From Phascolarctobacterium_A sp034086985 (GTDB taxonomy: Bacteria > Bacillota > Negativicutes > Acidaminococcales > Acidaminococcaceae), in NCBI GenBank assembly GCA_034086985.1, contig JAXDZG010000010.1, positions 87,886 through 151,885 on the forward strand: 64,000 bases of DNA. Direction: 5' to 3'. The notes beneath the pieces are model-generated. The model did not search any database. It was given only the letters and a program-made list of their open reading frames with translations, and was not told where the DNA came from. Below, one piece after another: positions 47,217 through 56,582 of this stretch. How positions within the stretch are numbered: the stretch's first letter is position 1; every line of letters begins with the position of its first letter. The translations under genes were made by a program, and so were the position numbers.

Positions 47217-48623
47217 TTGAAAACCAATCTCCAAAAAGGGCTCTTTACCGTGGCAGTTGGCCTGGTATTGTGGTTCCTGCCTGTGCCTGCGGGTCTGAAG
47301 CCTCAGGCCATGCACATGTTTGCCATCTTCGTAGCAACCATTGTGGGCTTTATTCTGCATCCTCTGCCCATTGGCGCCATCGCGCTGATTTCCGTGGGCT
47401 TAACCGGCTTCCTGAAGGTTATAAAGCCTGCGGAGGCTCTCTCCGGCTTTGGCAATGCCACCATCTGGCTGATTGTCAGCGCCTTCCTTTTTGCCTTGGG
47501 CTTCATTAAGTCCGGCCTGGGCAAGCGTATTGCCTATAAAATCATGGCAGCCATCGGCTCCAGCTCCCTGAAGCTTGGCTACACCATGGCTATTACCGAC
47601 TTCATTATTTCCCCCGCCACTCCCTCCAACACTGCTCGTGGCGGCGGCATCCTGTTCCCCATCGTGCGCAGTCTCTGTGCAGCCTTTGAATCCGAGCCCG
47701 ATGAAAAGAGCAGAAAGCGCATTGGCTCCTATTTGATGAAATCCACCTTCCAGGCGGACTGCATCACCTCATCCATGTTCATTACCTCCGTTGCGCCTAA
47801 CTCTTTGTGCGTTGCTTTGGCAGCACAATCCATCGGCGTGAACCTGTCCTGGGGCGGCTGGGCTCTGGCCTGCATCGTTCCCGGCCTGTTGGCTTTAGTT
47901 ATTTGCCCCTATCTGGTTTACAAGCTGTTCCCGCCTGAGCTGAAGGAAACTCCTGAGGCTCCGGAAATCGCTCGCAAGGAATTGGCAGCTATGGGCCCCA
48001 TGAGCAGCGACGAAAAGACCGTCTTAGGCGTATTCATTCTGGCGCTGGGCCTGTGGGCAACCTCCTCCTTCACCGGCTTCAACGCTACCATGATCGCGCT
48101 GGTATGCATCGGTATTATGCTGGCTCGCCATGCTATTGAATGGGAAGACGTTATTAAAGAAAAAGGCGCTTGGGATACTCTGGTATGGATGGGTGGTCTT
48201 ATGAGCCTTGCAACCGCACTGAACAAGTCCGGCTTCATTAAATGGTTTGCCAAAATCGTTGCCTCCAATATGGGCGGCATCACCGGCATTACCGCGCTCA
48301 TTATCCTGTGCTTGATTTACATGTATGCACATTATGGCTTCGCCAGCCTTTCTGCCCATGTTTCTGCTATGTTCGCTGCCTTCGCAGCTGTAGCAGTAGC
48401 AGCAGGTGCACCGGCAGGTCTCACCGCCATGGCACTGGCTTCCTTGACCGGTATCATGGGCGGCCTCACCCACTATGCAACCGGTCCGGCTCCCATTTAC
48501 TTCGGCGCTGGCTACCTGACCCAGGCTGAATGGTGGAAGATCGGCTTCATTTGCTCCATAGTGAATGTCATCTGCTTCCTCGGCGTTGGCACTATCTGGT
48601 GGAAGGTTATCGGTCTGTGGTAA
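47217..48623 (+). CDS. DASS-family dicarboxylate/anion carrier
   Basis: Divalent anion:Na+ symporter (CitT/SLC13-like) of 468 aa with about 12 hydrophobic segments. The substrate/Na+ signature SPATPSNTARGGGILFPI (residues ~136-153) is typical of the oxoglutarate/malate/citrate-succinate subgroup; the second repeat has GLTHYATGPAPI. Likely moves C4 or C5 dicarboxylates (succinate, malate, 2-oxoglutarate, citrate) across the inner membrane; direction and substrate cannot be read. Start is TTG at 47,217 with GAGGTGG upstream. Convergent with a 2-oxoacid:ferredoxin oxidoreductase operon, consistent with dicarboxylate-based metabolism. Confidence 0.88.
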   Translation: MKTNLQKGLFTVAVGLVLWFLPVPAGLKPQAMHMFAIFVATIVGFILHPLPIGAIALISVGLTGFLKVIKPAEALSGFGNATIWLIVSAFLFALGFIKSGLGKRIAYKIMAAIGSSSLKLGYTMAITDFIISPATPSNTARGGGILFPIVRSLCAAFESEPDEKSRKRIGSYLMKSTFQADCITSSMFITSVAPNSLCVALAAQSIGVNLSWGGWALACIVPGLLALVICPYLVYKLFPPELKETPEAPEIARKELAAMGPMSSDEKTVLGVFILALGLWATSSFTGFNATMIALVCIGIMLARHAIEWEDVIKEKGAWDTLVWMGGLMSLATALNKSGFIKWFAKIVASNMGGITGITALIILCLIYMYAHYGFASLSAHVSAMFAAFAAVAVAAGAPAGLTAMALASLTGIMGGLTHYATGPAPIYFGAGYLTQAEWWKIGFICSIVNVICFLGVGTIWWKVIGLW

Positions 48624-48642
48624 GATAGTAAGGTAAAAAATA

Positions 48643-48680
48643 TCCCTGCTACCGTAAAGTAGCAGGGATTAAGTTTTTTT
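48643..48680. terminator. Bidirectional terminator between the DASS gene and korC
   Basis: TCCCTGCTAC/GTAGCAGGGA 10-bp stem with T-rich sequence on both flanks, between convergent genes. Confidence 0.88.
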
Positions 48681-48688
48681 ATTTTATT

Positions 48689-49222
48689 TTATTTACCTTC
48701 TACCAGAGCCATGCCAGCTTCCAGAGCCTTGGTGTTGGCTTCCTCGGTTCCCTTGGGAACGCGGTTCAGCACTGCCTTGGTAATAGCTTCCTTGGAAACG
48801 CATTTGGTCAGGCCTACTACAGCGCCCAAAGCCACGATGTTGGCAAACAGAGCCTTGCCGCAAACATTGTTGGCGGTGTGGGTGATGGGCAGGTCCACAC
48901 GCTTGCCATATTTACCGGGAACATCCTCAACGAAGAGGGTGTCGGTAATAACGGTGGTGTGCTCGTCGCAGTCAGTAATATATTTATTGGCTGCTTCCTG
49001 GCTCATAACCAGCAGGAAATCCGGGTCAATAACACGGCTGAAGTAAATTGCTTCATCAGAAATAATAGCCTCGGCCTTGGAGGAGCCACCGCGGGCTTCC
49101 GGACCATAGGATTGGGATTGAACAGCCAGCTTGTCATCTAAGAGGGCAGCTTCGGCTAAAATGATACCAGCGGTGATCAAACCTTGGCCGCCGGTGCCGG
49201 CAAAACGAAAGCTATGTCTCAT
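48689..49222 (-). CDS. korC: 2-oxoacid:ferredoxin oxidoreductase, gamma subunit
   Basis: Gamma subunit (177 aa) of a four-subunit oxidoreductase for 2-oxoglutarate or a similar 2-oxoacid. Begins FRFAGTGGQGLITAGIIL, the usual gamma motif, followed by VQSQSYGPEARGGSSKAEAIIS. Last gene of the minus-strand operon korD-korA-korB-korC, 2 bp after korB. Confidence 0.92.
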   Translation of the reverse strand: MRHSFRFAGTGGQGLITAGIILAEAALLDDKLAVQSQSYGPEARGGSSKAEAIISDEAIYFSRVIDPDFLLVMSQEAANKYITDCDEHTTVITDTLFVEDVPGKYGKRVDLPITHTANNVCGKALFANIVALGAVVGLTKCVSKEAITKAVLNRVPKGTEEANTKALEAGMALVEGK

Positions 49223-49224
49223 AA

Positions 49225-50070
49225 TTATTTACCCCCTTGTGCGCGTTTGATAATCTCATCATAAGCTGCGGTGTATTCCTGTACATCGTTGTTTTCATAC
49301 AAAACGCCGATGGGGAATTTGCCTGCAGCAATGGCCTCAGCCTTCTTTTCTTCGTCCATGCGGTCCCAAACAGCCTTGAGCACGCCATGGTCACGCTGCC
49401 ACATCATCATTTGAGCAGGGCCACCCATTTTGTTTTGACGGCCGAAGGAAATGGGGCAGGCGCTGACAACCTCGATAATGGAGAAGCCCTTGTGAGCAAT
49501 ACCCTTAGCGATGACGTCAACCAATTGGGGCACATGATAGGTGGTACCACGAGCTACATAGGTTGCGCCGGCAGCCTGAGCCAATTGCAGCAGATTGAAG
49601 CTGGGCTCGATGGTTGCATAGGGAGCGGTGGTAGCCTTGGAGCCTTTGGGGGTCATGGGGGAGTATTGACCGCCGGTCATACCATAAATGCTGTTGTTAT
49701 AAACAACCAAGGTCAAATCAATATTACGACGAGCAGCATGAATCAGGTGGTTGCCACCGATAGCGGTGCAGTCACCGTCGCCGCTGCAAACGATTACATT
49801 CAGCTTGGGATTACCCATTTTTACGCCGGTAGCGATGGGCAGAGCACGGCCATGCAGGGTGTTGGCAGTGTTGAAATCCAGATAGCCGGAGCTACGGCTG
49901 GAGCAGCCGATGCCGCTGATAATAGCCACATCGTCCTTTGCCAGACCTTGCTTATCAATGGCCTTTACAATAGCGCCGGTGATAACACCGTTGCCACAGC
50001 CGGGGCACCAGATGTGAGGTAGACGGCCCGGACGGAAATATTTAGCGATTAAGTCTTCCATTACGCTCAT
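49225..50070 (-). CDS. korB: 2-oxoacid:ferredoxin oxidoreductase, beta (TPP) subunit
   Basis: Thiamine-diphosphate-binding subunit, 281 aa. CPGCGNGV near residue 22, ISGIGCSSR, and the TPP/Mg motif GDGDCTAIGGNHLIHAARRN ending in NNSIYGMTGGQ are all present. Catalyses the oxidative decarboxylation of a 2-oxoacid to acyl-CoA with reduced ferredoxin, with KorA. GAGGAG precedes the ATG at 50,070. The TPP it needs ties it to the thi operon in the same window. Confidence 0.93.
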   Translation of the reverse strand: MSVMEDLIAKYFRPGRLPHIWCPGCGNGVITGAIVKAIDKQGLAKDDVAIISGIGCSSRSSGYLDFNTANTLHGRALPIATGVKMGNPKLNVIVCSGDGDCTAIGGNHLIHAARRNIDLTLVVYNNSIYGMTGGQYSPMTPKGSKATTAPYATIEPSFNLLQLAQAAGATYVARGTTYHVPQLVDVIAKGIAHKGFSIIEVVSACPISFGRQNKMGGPAQMMMWQRDHGVLKAVWDRMDEEKKAEAIAAGKFPIGVLYENNDVQEYTAAYDEIIKRAQGGK

Positions 50071-50093
50071 TTAAGTTTTCTCCTCTCATCCGA

Positions 50094-51233
50094 TTAGGCC
50101 ATAGCCTTTTTAATTTCAGCCAAAAGCTCGGCCGGAGTAGCAGATTCATTATCGTATTTAGCATACAGGCTTACAGGAACCTTGCCAGCAACAGCGCGCT
50201 CTACTTCCAGTACATATTGACCACAGTTGAGCTCGTGTACCAGGATGCCCTTAACCTTGCCTGCCAAATCCTGCATTTGCTTTTCAGCGAAGGGCCAGAT
50301 GGTGATGGGGCGTACAAAGCCCACCTTCAAGCCTTCTGCACGAGCCATATCAACTGCTTCATAAGCGGTACGAGCAGCGCCACCGAAAGCAACTACAGCA
50401 AATTCTGCATCTTCCATTCTGTAGTTTTCTACTTGTACGATGTCGTCCAGATTATCGGTCAGCTTAGTGCGCAGACGGTCTTGGGATTCCTTGGTAGCAG
50501 CGCCGGTGCCCTTGGGGAAACCGGTCTCGTCGTGTACAAGGCCGGTTACATGCCAGCGATAGCCGCTGCCAAAGGGAGCCATAGCGGGAACCTTGGATCC
50601 TTCCTCGCAGCCATAAGCCTTGTAGTCTTCGGGAGCGCAGGTGGGAACCTTGCGTTCAGCCTGCGGGATTTCGTCATAGTTATCGGGCAGCTCGATTTTT
50701 TCGCGCATATGGCCAATAACCTCGTCCATCAAGAGGATAACGGGGCAACGATATTTTTCGGACAGAGCAACTGCGCGCAGGGTTAATTCAAAGCATTCAG
50801 GAACGCTGGAGGGAGAAATGGTAATCAGCCAGTGGTCGCCGTGGGTGCCCCAGCGGGTTTGCATAACCTCGCCCTGAGCGGGGGAGGTGGGTTGGCCGGT
50901 GGCAGGGCCCACACGTTGTACATTGACAATTACGCAGGGAATTTCAGCGATGCAGGCTAAACCCAGCATTTCCTGCTTCAGGGAGAAGCCGGGGCCGCTG
51001 GTAGCGGTCATAGCCTTTTTGCCTGCCATGGAAGCGCCGATAACGGTGCCAAGGCCTGCGATTTCATCCTCGGTCTGCATGAATTTGCCGCCTACCTGGG
51101 GCAGACGCAGTGCTAATTGTTCAGCAATTTCAGTAGAAGGGGTGATGGGATAGCCGCCGTAGAATTTTACACCGGCAGCAATTGCACCCTCAACAACTGC
51201 TTGGTTACCTTGTAACAGCAGAATTCTTGACAT
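50094..51233 (-). CDS. korA: 2-oxoacid:ferredoxin oxidoreductase, alpha subunit
   Basis: Alpha subunit, 379 aa. GNQAVVEGAIAAGVKFYGGYPITPSTEIAE and the EDEIAGLGTVIGASMAGKKAMTATSGPGFSLKQE block are typical of KorA; VNVQRVGPATGQPT is the substrate-side loop. The 2-oxoglutarate enzyme is most likely; the 2-oxoisovalerate or pyruvate types are alternatives, since subfamily calls need alignment. Follows korD by 16 bp. Confidence 0.92.
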   Translation of the reverse strand: MSRILLLQGNQAVVEGAIAAGVKFYGGYPITPSTEIAEQLALRLPQVGGKFMQTEDEIAGLGTVIGASMAGKKAMTATSGPGFSLKQEMLGLACIAEIPCVIVNVQRVGPATGQPTSPAQGEVMQTRWGTHGDHWLITISPSSVPECFELTLRAVALSEKYRCPVILLMDEVIGHMREKIELPDNYDEIPQAERKVPTCAPEDYKAYGCEEGSKVPAMAPFGSGYRWHVTGLVHDETGFPKGTGAATKESQDRLRTKLTDNLDDIVQVENYRMEDAEFAVVAFGGAARTAYEAVDMARAEGLKVGFVRPITIWPFAEKQMQDLAGKVKGILVHELNCGQYVLEVERAVAGKVPVSLYAKYDNESATPAELLAEIKKAMA

Positions 51234-51249
51234 GGGTAAATCACTCCTT

Positions 51250-51432
51250 TTATTTATCTAATAAGATAGCATAATCCGGGCAGCGCATTTCGCATTGTCC
51301 GCATTTAATGCAGTTTTCTTCAGCAACGGCTTCGACCTTACCGATTTCGCTGACTGCCAGAACCTTTTTCGGGCAGAACGCTGCACAGATGCCGCAGCCC
51401 TTGCAGCGCTTGGTGATAATTTTTAAGCTCAT
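51250..51432 (-). CDS. korD: 2-oxoacid:ferredoxin oxidoreductase, delta (2[4Fe-4S] ferredoxin) subunit
   Basis: 60-aa ferredoxin with two complete CxxCxxCxxxCP motifs (C10, 13, 16, 20 and C41, 44, 47, 51). First gene of the kor operon and the electron outlet of the complex. AAGGAGGAGG precedes the ATG. An A+T-rich upstream zone holds a TATAAT (minus strand, 51,495-51,490) without a convincing -35 box. Confidence 0.92.
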   Translation of the reverse strand: MSLKIITKRCKGCGICAAFCPKKVLAVSEIGKVEAVAEENCIKCGQCEMRCPDYAILLDK

Positions 51433-51677
51433 ATGGTGACCTCCTCCTTATGAAACCTTAAATAAAAAGCATAGAACAGCCTAGAATATATTATATCAAA
51501 AAATCACTTGCAAGAAAGCTCTTTTTATGCATTTTCTTCAAAAAAATAACGTCTATATGCTGTGTAAGCAGTATTATTTTATCGGAAAACAGCTCTTGAA
51601 TTACTGGCATTTACGCTCTAAATAAGCTATAATAGTAAAGATAAAGGGACGGTATTTTCAGCAAGGGAGGTATGGCA

Positions 51678-52352
51678 GTGAAACTGGATAAGGCGATGCC
51701 TAAGGATATGCGCATCCTTGAGGCTGCAGAGGCAATCTTTTCTATGTACGGCTACGAAAAGGCAACCCTGGATGAAATTATTGCCCTTGCCGACGTGGGT
51801 AAGGGAACAGTATATAAATATTTTGGCAATAAGGAGCAGCTCTTTTATAAGCTGGTGGCCCAGAAGAATGCTCCCTTTGTAGAGCGCCTGCAAAGGGCAG
51901 TGCTGGGCAAAAATACCCTGCAGGAAAAGATGTATGCCTATTTTTGTGAATTTGTGAGCTTTTATTATGAAAACAGTGCTCTCTGGCAGATTATCTGCTT
52001 TGAAATGCTTGGCGCTAGCTCTGCCTGTCGCGTGCAAAAGGTGGACGGGGTGTACCGTGTTTTGCCCCGTTACAGCCAAATCAAGATTTCTCCTCAGCTT
52101 GAGGAGCAGATTCTGCGCTATCATGAGCTTCTACAGCAGGAGTATGTAATTTTAGAGGAGATTATTCGCGAAGGCTTTGAGAGCGGCCAGCTCAAGGGCA
52201 CCGGTGATTTGGAAACCTCCAGTAAGTATGTTTTCTTTGGGGTGGCCATGAGTATTTTTAATCCCACCCAATCTATTAAGCAGAATATGCCGGCTGAAAA
52301 GGCTGCGGAAATTATCGTGGACCGCTACCTGTACGGCGAGGCTCTCTTGTGA
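51678..52352 (+). CDS. TetR-family transcriptional regulator
   Basis: One-component regulator of ~224 aa. The N-terminal DNA-binding domain has ILEAAEAIFSMYGYEKATLDEIIALADVGKGTVYKYFGNKEQLF (helix-turn-helix, residues ~15-55); the helical C-terminal ligand domain is unassigned. GTG at 51,678 is preferred because GGGAGG lies 7 nt upstream; the ATG at 51,672 is only 1 nt from it. Divergent from korD, so it may control the kor operon, itself or an efflux gene elsewhere; its target cannot be read. Confidence 0.88.
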   Translation: MKLDKAMPKDMRILEAAEAIFSMYGYEKATLDEIIALADVGKGTVYKYFGNKEQLFYKLVAQKNAPFVERLQRAVLGKNTLQEKMYAYFCEFVSFYYENSALWQIICFEMLGASSACRVQKVDGVYRVLPRYSQIKISPQLEEQILRYHELLQQEYVILEEIIREGFESGQLKGTGDLETSSKYVFFGVAMSIFNPTQSIKQNMPAEKAAEIIVDRYLYGEALL

Positions 52353-52442
52353 TATAATTAAACAGGTTATTTCTTAAATTCAAGCTGGACGCTGCCAGTG
52401 GCTGCGAAGAGCTTAATTAAACAATATTAGGATGGTGAAAAA

Positions 52443-52730
52443 ATGAAAGTATCTGCTGAAGACGTAAAGCACATTGCACAGCTTTCCCGTTTGACCGTTC
52501 CCGCATCTGAAATGGAAGTGTTCACCGAGCAATTCAACCAGATCCTGAACTATGCCGATATTCTTGAAAAAATTGATACCACCGGTATCGAGCCCACTCC
52601 CTACGTGCTGCCCGTCAGCAACGTATTGCGTGAGGACGTTGTTAAAGAGGGCGTATCCCACGAGGATGCCCTGAAGAACGCTCCGGCTGTTCATAACGAC
52701 GGCTTCAAAGTACCGCGCGTAATCGACTAA
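52443..52730 (+). CDS. gatC: Asp/Glu-tRNA amidotransferase subunit C
   Basis: Small belt subunit (95 aa) that holds GatA and GatB together. Starts MKVSAEDVKHIAQLSRL, and VLREDVV is conserved. First of the gatCAB operon, 90 bp after the TetR gene. Starts with AGGATGG upstream. Confidence 0.95.
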   Translation: MKVSAEDVKHIAQLSRLTVPASEMEVFTEQFNQILNYADILEKIDTTGIEPTPYVLPVSNVLREDVVKEGVSHEDALKNAPAVHNDGFKVPRVID

Positions 52731-52745
52731 GAAGGAGGCACTACT

Positions 52746-54215
52746 GTGGAACTGTATAAACTTACGGCACACGAGCTCCATGACAAGCTCGTTAAGAAAG
52801 AAGTCAGCTCCGTCGAATTGACCAACGCTTTGTATGAGCGCATCGACGCAGTTGAGGACAAGGTTAATGCTTATGTAACCTTGGATAAAGAAAATGCTTT
52901 GGCACAGGCTGCTAAGGTGGATGCGAAAATCGCTGCCGGCGAAGCAATCGCTACCTTGGCTGGCGTGCCCGGCGCTATTAAGGACAATATCTGCACCAAG
53001 GGCTTACTCACTACCTGCTCCTCCAAAATGCTGAGCAATGTAGTGCCCATTTATGATGCTCATGTTATTAAAAACCTGCGCAAGGATGAAACCATTTTCC
53101 TGGGCAAGACCAATATGGACGAGTTCGCTATGGGCTCCACCACTGAGACCTCCTTCTATGGTCCCACTCATAACCCCTGGAATTTGGAGCGCGTTCCCGG
53201 CGGCTCCTCCGGCGGTAGTGCTGCTGCTATCGCTGCCGGCGAAGCTATCTGGACCTTGGGCTCCGATACCGGCGGCTCCATCCGTCAACCGGCTTCTTTC
53301 AACGGCTGCGTTGGTATTAAGCCCACCTATGGCCGTGTATCCCGTTATGGCTGCGTAGCATTCGCTTCCTCCTTGGACCAAATCGGACCTATCACCCGCG
53401 ATGTAACCGACGCTGCTGTTGTGCTGAACACCATTTGCGGCAAGGACGAAATGGACTCCACTTCTTTAGATGTGGAGGTTCCTGACTTCACCAAGGCACT
53501 GCGCTCCGATGTAAAGGGCCTGCGCATTGGCCTGCCCAAGGAATACTATGGCGAAGGCATTGACCCTGAAGTAAAAGCCGAAATCATGAAGGCTGTTAAA
53601 AAGTACGAGGAGCTGGGCGCTGAAATCGTAGAGGTTTCCCTGCCTCACACCGAATACGCTGTTATTACTTACTACATCATTGCTCCAGCGGAGGCTTCTG
53701 CTAACCTGGCCCGCTATGATGGCGTGCGCTATGGCTATCGCAATTTGAATGCTACCTCCGCTCCGGAAATGACCACCATGAGCCGTACCGAGGGCTTTGG
53801 CCTAGAAGTACGCCGCCGCATTATGCTGGGCACCTATGTACTGTCCAGTGGTTATTATGATGCATATTACAATAAGGCAATGCAAGTGCGTACTCTGATC
53901 CGTCGCGACTTTGAAGCTGCCTTTGAAAAATGCGATGTGCTCCTGACTCCGACCTCTCCTGTACCTGCTTACAAGATTGATGGCAAAATGGACCCGCTGA
54001 CCATTTACATGCTGGACGTAACCACCATTCCTGTTAACATGGCCGGTCTGCCCGGTATCTCCATTCCCTGCGGCTTTGCCAAGGACGGCATGCCCATTGG
54101 TATGCAATTAATCGGCAAGGTGCTGGATGAAGAGACTATTTTGCGTGCTGCTTATACCTTTGAACAAGCAACCGAATATCATAAAGTATTCGCACCGCTG
54201 GGAGGTAACAAATAA
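52746..54215 (+). CDS. gatA: Asp/Glu-tRNA amidotransferase subunit A
   Basis: Glutaminase subunit of GatCAB, which turns Glu-tRNA(Gln) or Asp-tRNA(Asn) into Gln- or Asn-tRNA; the organism therefore likely lacks GlnRS. Amidase-signature triad K79 (AIKDN), S154 (GGSSGGS) and S178 (DTGGSIRQP) is complete. 489 aa. GTG start at 52,746 behind AAGGAGG, 15 bp past gatC; its stop overlaps the gatB start by one base. Confidence 0.97.
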   Translation: MELYKLTAHELHDKLVKKEVSSVELTNALYERIDAVEDKVNAYVTLDKENALAQAAKVDAKIAAGEAIATLAGVPGAIKDNICTKGLLTTCSSKMLSNVVPIYDAHVIKNLRKDETIFLGKTNMDEFAMGSTTETSFYGPTHNPWNLERVPGGSSGGSAAAIAAGEAIWTLGSDTGGSIRQPASFNGCVGIKPTYGRVSRYGCVAFASSLDQIGPITRDVTDAAVVLNTICGKDEMDSTSLDVEVPDFTKALRSDVKGLRIGLPKEYYGEGIDPEVKAEIMKAVKKYEELGAEIVEVSLPHTEYAVITYYIIAPAEASANLARYDGVRYGYRNLNATSAPEMTTMSRTEGFGLEVRRRIMLGTYVLSSGYYDAYYNKAMQVRTLIRRDFEAAFEKCDVLLTPTSPVPAYKIDGKMDPLTIYMLDVTTIPVNMAGLPGISIPCGFAKDGMPIGMQLIGKVLDEETILRAAYTFEQATEYHKVFAPLGGNK

Positions 54216-55657
54216 TGACTAGATATATTACCGTTATCGGCCTGGAGGTCCATGCCGAGCTGAAAACTAAAACTAAAGCCTTCTGCAGCTGCTCCACTGA
54301 GTTTGGTAGCACTCCTAATACCCATGTGTGCCCCGTTTGCCTGGGCATGCCCGGCGCACTGCCTGTGCTGAATAAGCAAGTGGTTGATTTCGCTATTAAA
54401 GCAGGCCTTGCTTTGAACTGCGATATCCAAAAATACAATAAATTTGACCGTAAAAACTATTTCTATCCCGACCTGTCCAAGAACTATCAGATTTCCCAAT
54501 TTGATAAACCCATTTGCTTGGGCGGCCATATCGACATCGTGGTAGAGGGCGAGCATAAACGCATTGGCATCACTCGTATTCATATGGAAGAGGATGCTGG
54601 CAAGCTGAATCACAGCGGTGCTACCATTTCCACCTCCGATTCCTCCGCCGTTGACTACAACCGCGCAGGCGTACCCCTGATTGAAATTGTTTCCGAGCCC
54701 GATATGCGCAGTGCTGCGGAAGCGCGCGCTTATATGGAAAATCTGAAGGCTATTTTGGAATACACCGATGTGTGCGACTGCAAGATGCAAGAAGGCAGCC
54801 TGCGCTGCGATGCTAACATCTCCATTATGCCTGAGGGCGCTAAGGAATTTGGTACTCGTGCCGAAATCAAAAACCTGAACTCCTTCCGTGCCCTGGAGCG
54901 CGCTATTAACTATGAAGTAGAGCGTCAAAAAGAAATTCTTGAGGATGGCGGCCACGTAGTACAAGAAACCCGTACCTGGGATGAGGCTAATGGTGTAACC
55001 CTGTCCATGCGCTCCAAGGAAGAGGCTCATGACTATCGTTATTTCCCGGAGCCCGACCTGGTGCCTGTACAATTGGACGACGCTTGGATTGAGCGCATCC
55101 GCGCTACTCTGCCGGAGCTGCCGGCACAGCGCCAAGCACGCCTCATGAGCGAGCATGGCCTGCCCGAATATGACGCTTCCCAAATCGTTTCCACCAAGGC
55201 TATGGCTGAATACTTTGACGAGGCAGTGAAGACTGCCAAGGACAGCAAGGGCGTTTCCAACTGGCTGCTGGGCGATGTTTCCGCTTACATGAACAACGAG
55301 GGCATCACTATTAGCGAGTTCAAGGTTGCTCCTGCTCATCTGGCTGAGCTGGTTAACTTGATCAAGGACGGCGTGCTTTCCAGCAAGCTGGCTAAGAAGG
55401 TCTTCGCAGAAATGCTCAAGTCCGATGAAGCTCCTAAGGCTCTTGTTAAGAAATTAGGTCTGGAGCAGGTAAGCGATGAGGGTGCTATCCTGAAGCTGGT
55501 TGAAGAGACCATCGCTGAAAATCCCCAATCTGTAATTGACTACAAGAACGGCAAGGATAAGGCTATCGGCTTCCTGGTTGGCCAAATCATGAAGAAATCC
55601 CGCGGCAAGGCTAACCCCGGCATGGTTACCAAAATGCTGAAGGAAAAGATGGTATAA
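54215..55657 (+). CDS. gatB: Asp/Glu-tRNA amidotransferase subunit B
   Basis: tRNA-binding kinase subunit of GatCAB, 480 aa. Signature ITVIGLEVHAEL, the zinc site CSCSTEFG..CPVCLGMPG, and the C-terminal YqeY-like tail ending GKANPGMVTKMLKEK are present. GGGAGG precedes the ATG, which shares one base with the gatA stop, so translation is coupled. Confidence 0.97.
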   Translation: MTRYITVIGLEVHAELKTKTKAFCSCSTEFGSTPNTHVCPVCLGMPGALPVLNKQVVDFAIKAGLALNCDIQKYNKFDRKNYFYPDLSKNYQISQFDKPICLGGHIDIVVEGEHKRIGITRIHMEEDAGKLNHSGATISTSDSSAVDYNRAGVPLIEIVSEPDMRSAAEARAYMENLKAILEYTDVCDCKMQEGSLRCDANISIMPEGAKEFGTRAEIKNLNSFRALERAINYEVERQKEILEDGGHVVQETRTWDEANGVTLSMRSKEEAHDYRYFPEPDLVPVQLDDAWIERIRATLPELPAQRQARLMSEHGLPEYDASQIVSTKAMAEYFDEAVKTAKDSKGVSNWLLGDVSAYMNNEGITISEFKVAPAHLAELVNLIKDGVLSSKLAKKVFAEMLKSDEAPKALVKKLGLEQVSDEGAILKLVEETIAENPQSVIDYKNGKDKAIGFLVGQIMKKSRGKANPGMVTKMLKEKMV

Positions 55658-55702
55658 TTGCTGGCACTTTCTGAACAGTAATCAATTTGCTATTAAAATA
55701 AT

Positions 55703-55821
55703 TAAAGCTAGCACGACTGACTGTAATGGTCAGTTACGCTAGCTTTTTTGTTTAAATTTACAACGAACCTATGTTTCCTACCGCGTTTCGCGGTAGGAGT
55801 TAAATTTAGTATATATGTACG
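55703..55821 (+). repeat. 119-bp composite double-hairpin repeat, copy A (includes gatB terminator)
   Basis: First half (55,703-55,750): a long hairpin with AAAGCTAGC/GCTAGCTTT ends and an inner GACTGACT/TCAGT helix, then TTTTTT, acting as a strong terminator for gatB. Second half: a perfect hairpin CCTACCGCG-TTT-CGCGGTAGG (55,777-55,797) between GTTT and AGTT flanks. The whole unit occurs again, inverted and of identical length, at 59,081-59,199. Confidence 0.75.
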
Positions 55822-55835
55822 TATAGAATATACAT

Positions 55836-56528
55836 CTAGGCTATGCGCGTCAGCGCAAAGCCCTGTGTGTCGCAGCTTACTAGCTTATAGTTTACGCCAT
55901 CACGCTCGCCCTCAAAAGTAAGAACGTGATTTTCCCCATGAATGTGTCCATAAACACAATGCTGTACGTGATACTGCTCCAGTAAGTCCGTAAACAGAGT
56001 GTGCTCCTCCGCAGCGAACAGGGGCGGATAGTGAAAAGCCACAACAATTTGCTCAGGATTATTTTTGTGGGCAGCTTTTAAGGAAAGCTCAAGGCGTAGA
56101 GCCTCCCGCTTATAAATTTTTTCATCCTCCGGCGTAAAATTTTCTGCCGAGGGCAGCACCCAGCCACGGGTGCCGCAAATGGCTGTATTCCCAACCATAA
56201 TGCAGTCATTCTGGATAAACTCAAAATTCTCCCCATACATTTGCTGCATTTTGGCAAGGCTGCTCCACCAATAATCGTGGTTACCCCGCAAGAGTAGCTT
56301 GCGTCCGGGCAGCTGCGCCAGCCAAGCCAAATCCTCCGCCGCATTGGCAAGTCCCATAGCCCAGCTAATGTCCCCGCAAATAATGACTGTATCCTCTGCC
56401 TTCACAGTGGTCAGCCAATTTGCTTTAATTTTTTCCTTATGCCCCTGCCAATGCTCCCCAAAAACTGCCATGGGCTTGGCGGGTGGTTCCCCGGATAAAT
56501 GCAGGTCACCGATTGCGTAAATACTCAT
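55836..56528 (-). CDS. Calcineurin-like metallophosphoesterase
   Basis: 230-aa phosphoesterase with the five dimetal motifs in order: GDLHL (7-11), GDISW, GNHDYWW, FHYPP and GHIHG. A stand-alone cytoplasmic enzyme with no membrane segment or signal. Substrate unknown; the family includes nucleotide and phosphoprotein phosphatases. Start at 56,528; 54 bp downstream of a HAD phosphatase gene on the same strand, likely one transcript. Confidence 0.85.
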   Translation of the reverse strand: MSIYAIGDLHLSGEPPAKPMAVFGEHWQGHKEKIKANWLTTVKAEDTVIICGDISWAMGLANAAEDLAWLAQLPGRKLLLRGNHDYWWSSLAKMQQMYGENFEFIQNDCIMVGNTAICGTRGWVLPSAENFTPEDEKIYKREALRLELSLKAAHKNNPEQIVVAFHYPPLFAAEEHTLFTDLLEQYHVQHCVYGHIHGENHVLTFEGERDGVNYKLVSCDTQGFALTRIA

Positions 56529-56582
56529 AAAAACCTCATTTTAAAGCTAAGTAAATTGGCCAATGCAAGTGTCGCCCAGCGC

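Noticed and set aside
54179..55339. 386-codon minus-strand frame opposite gatB
   Set aside because: Entirely inside gatA/gatB, which are certain genes; no ribosome site or family motif.
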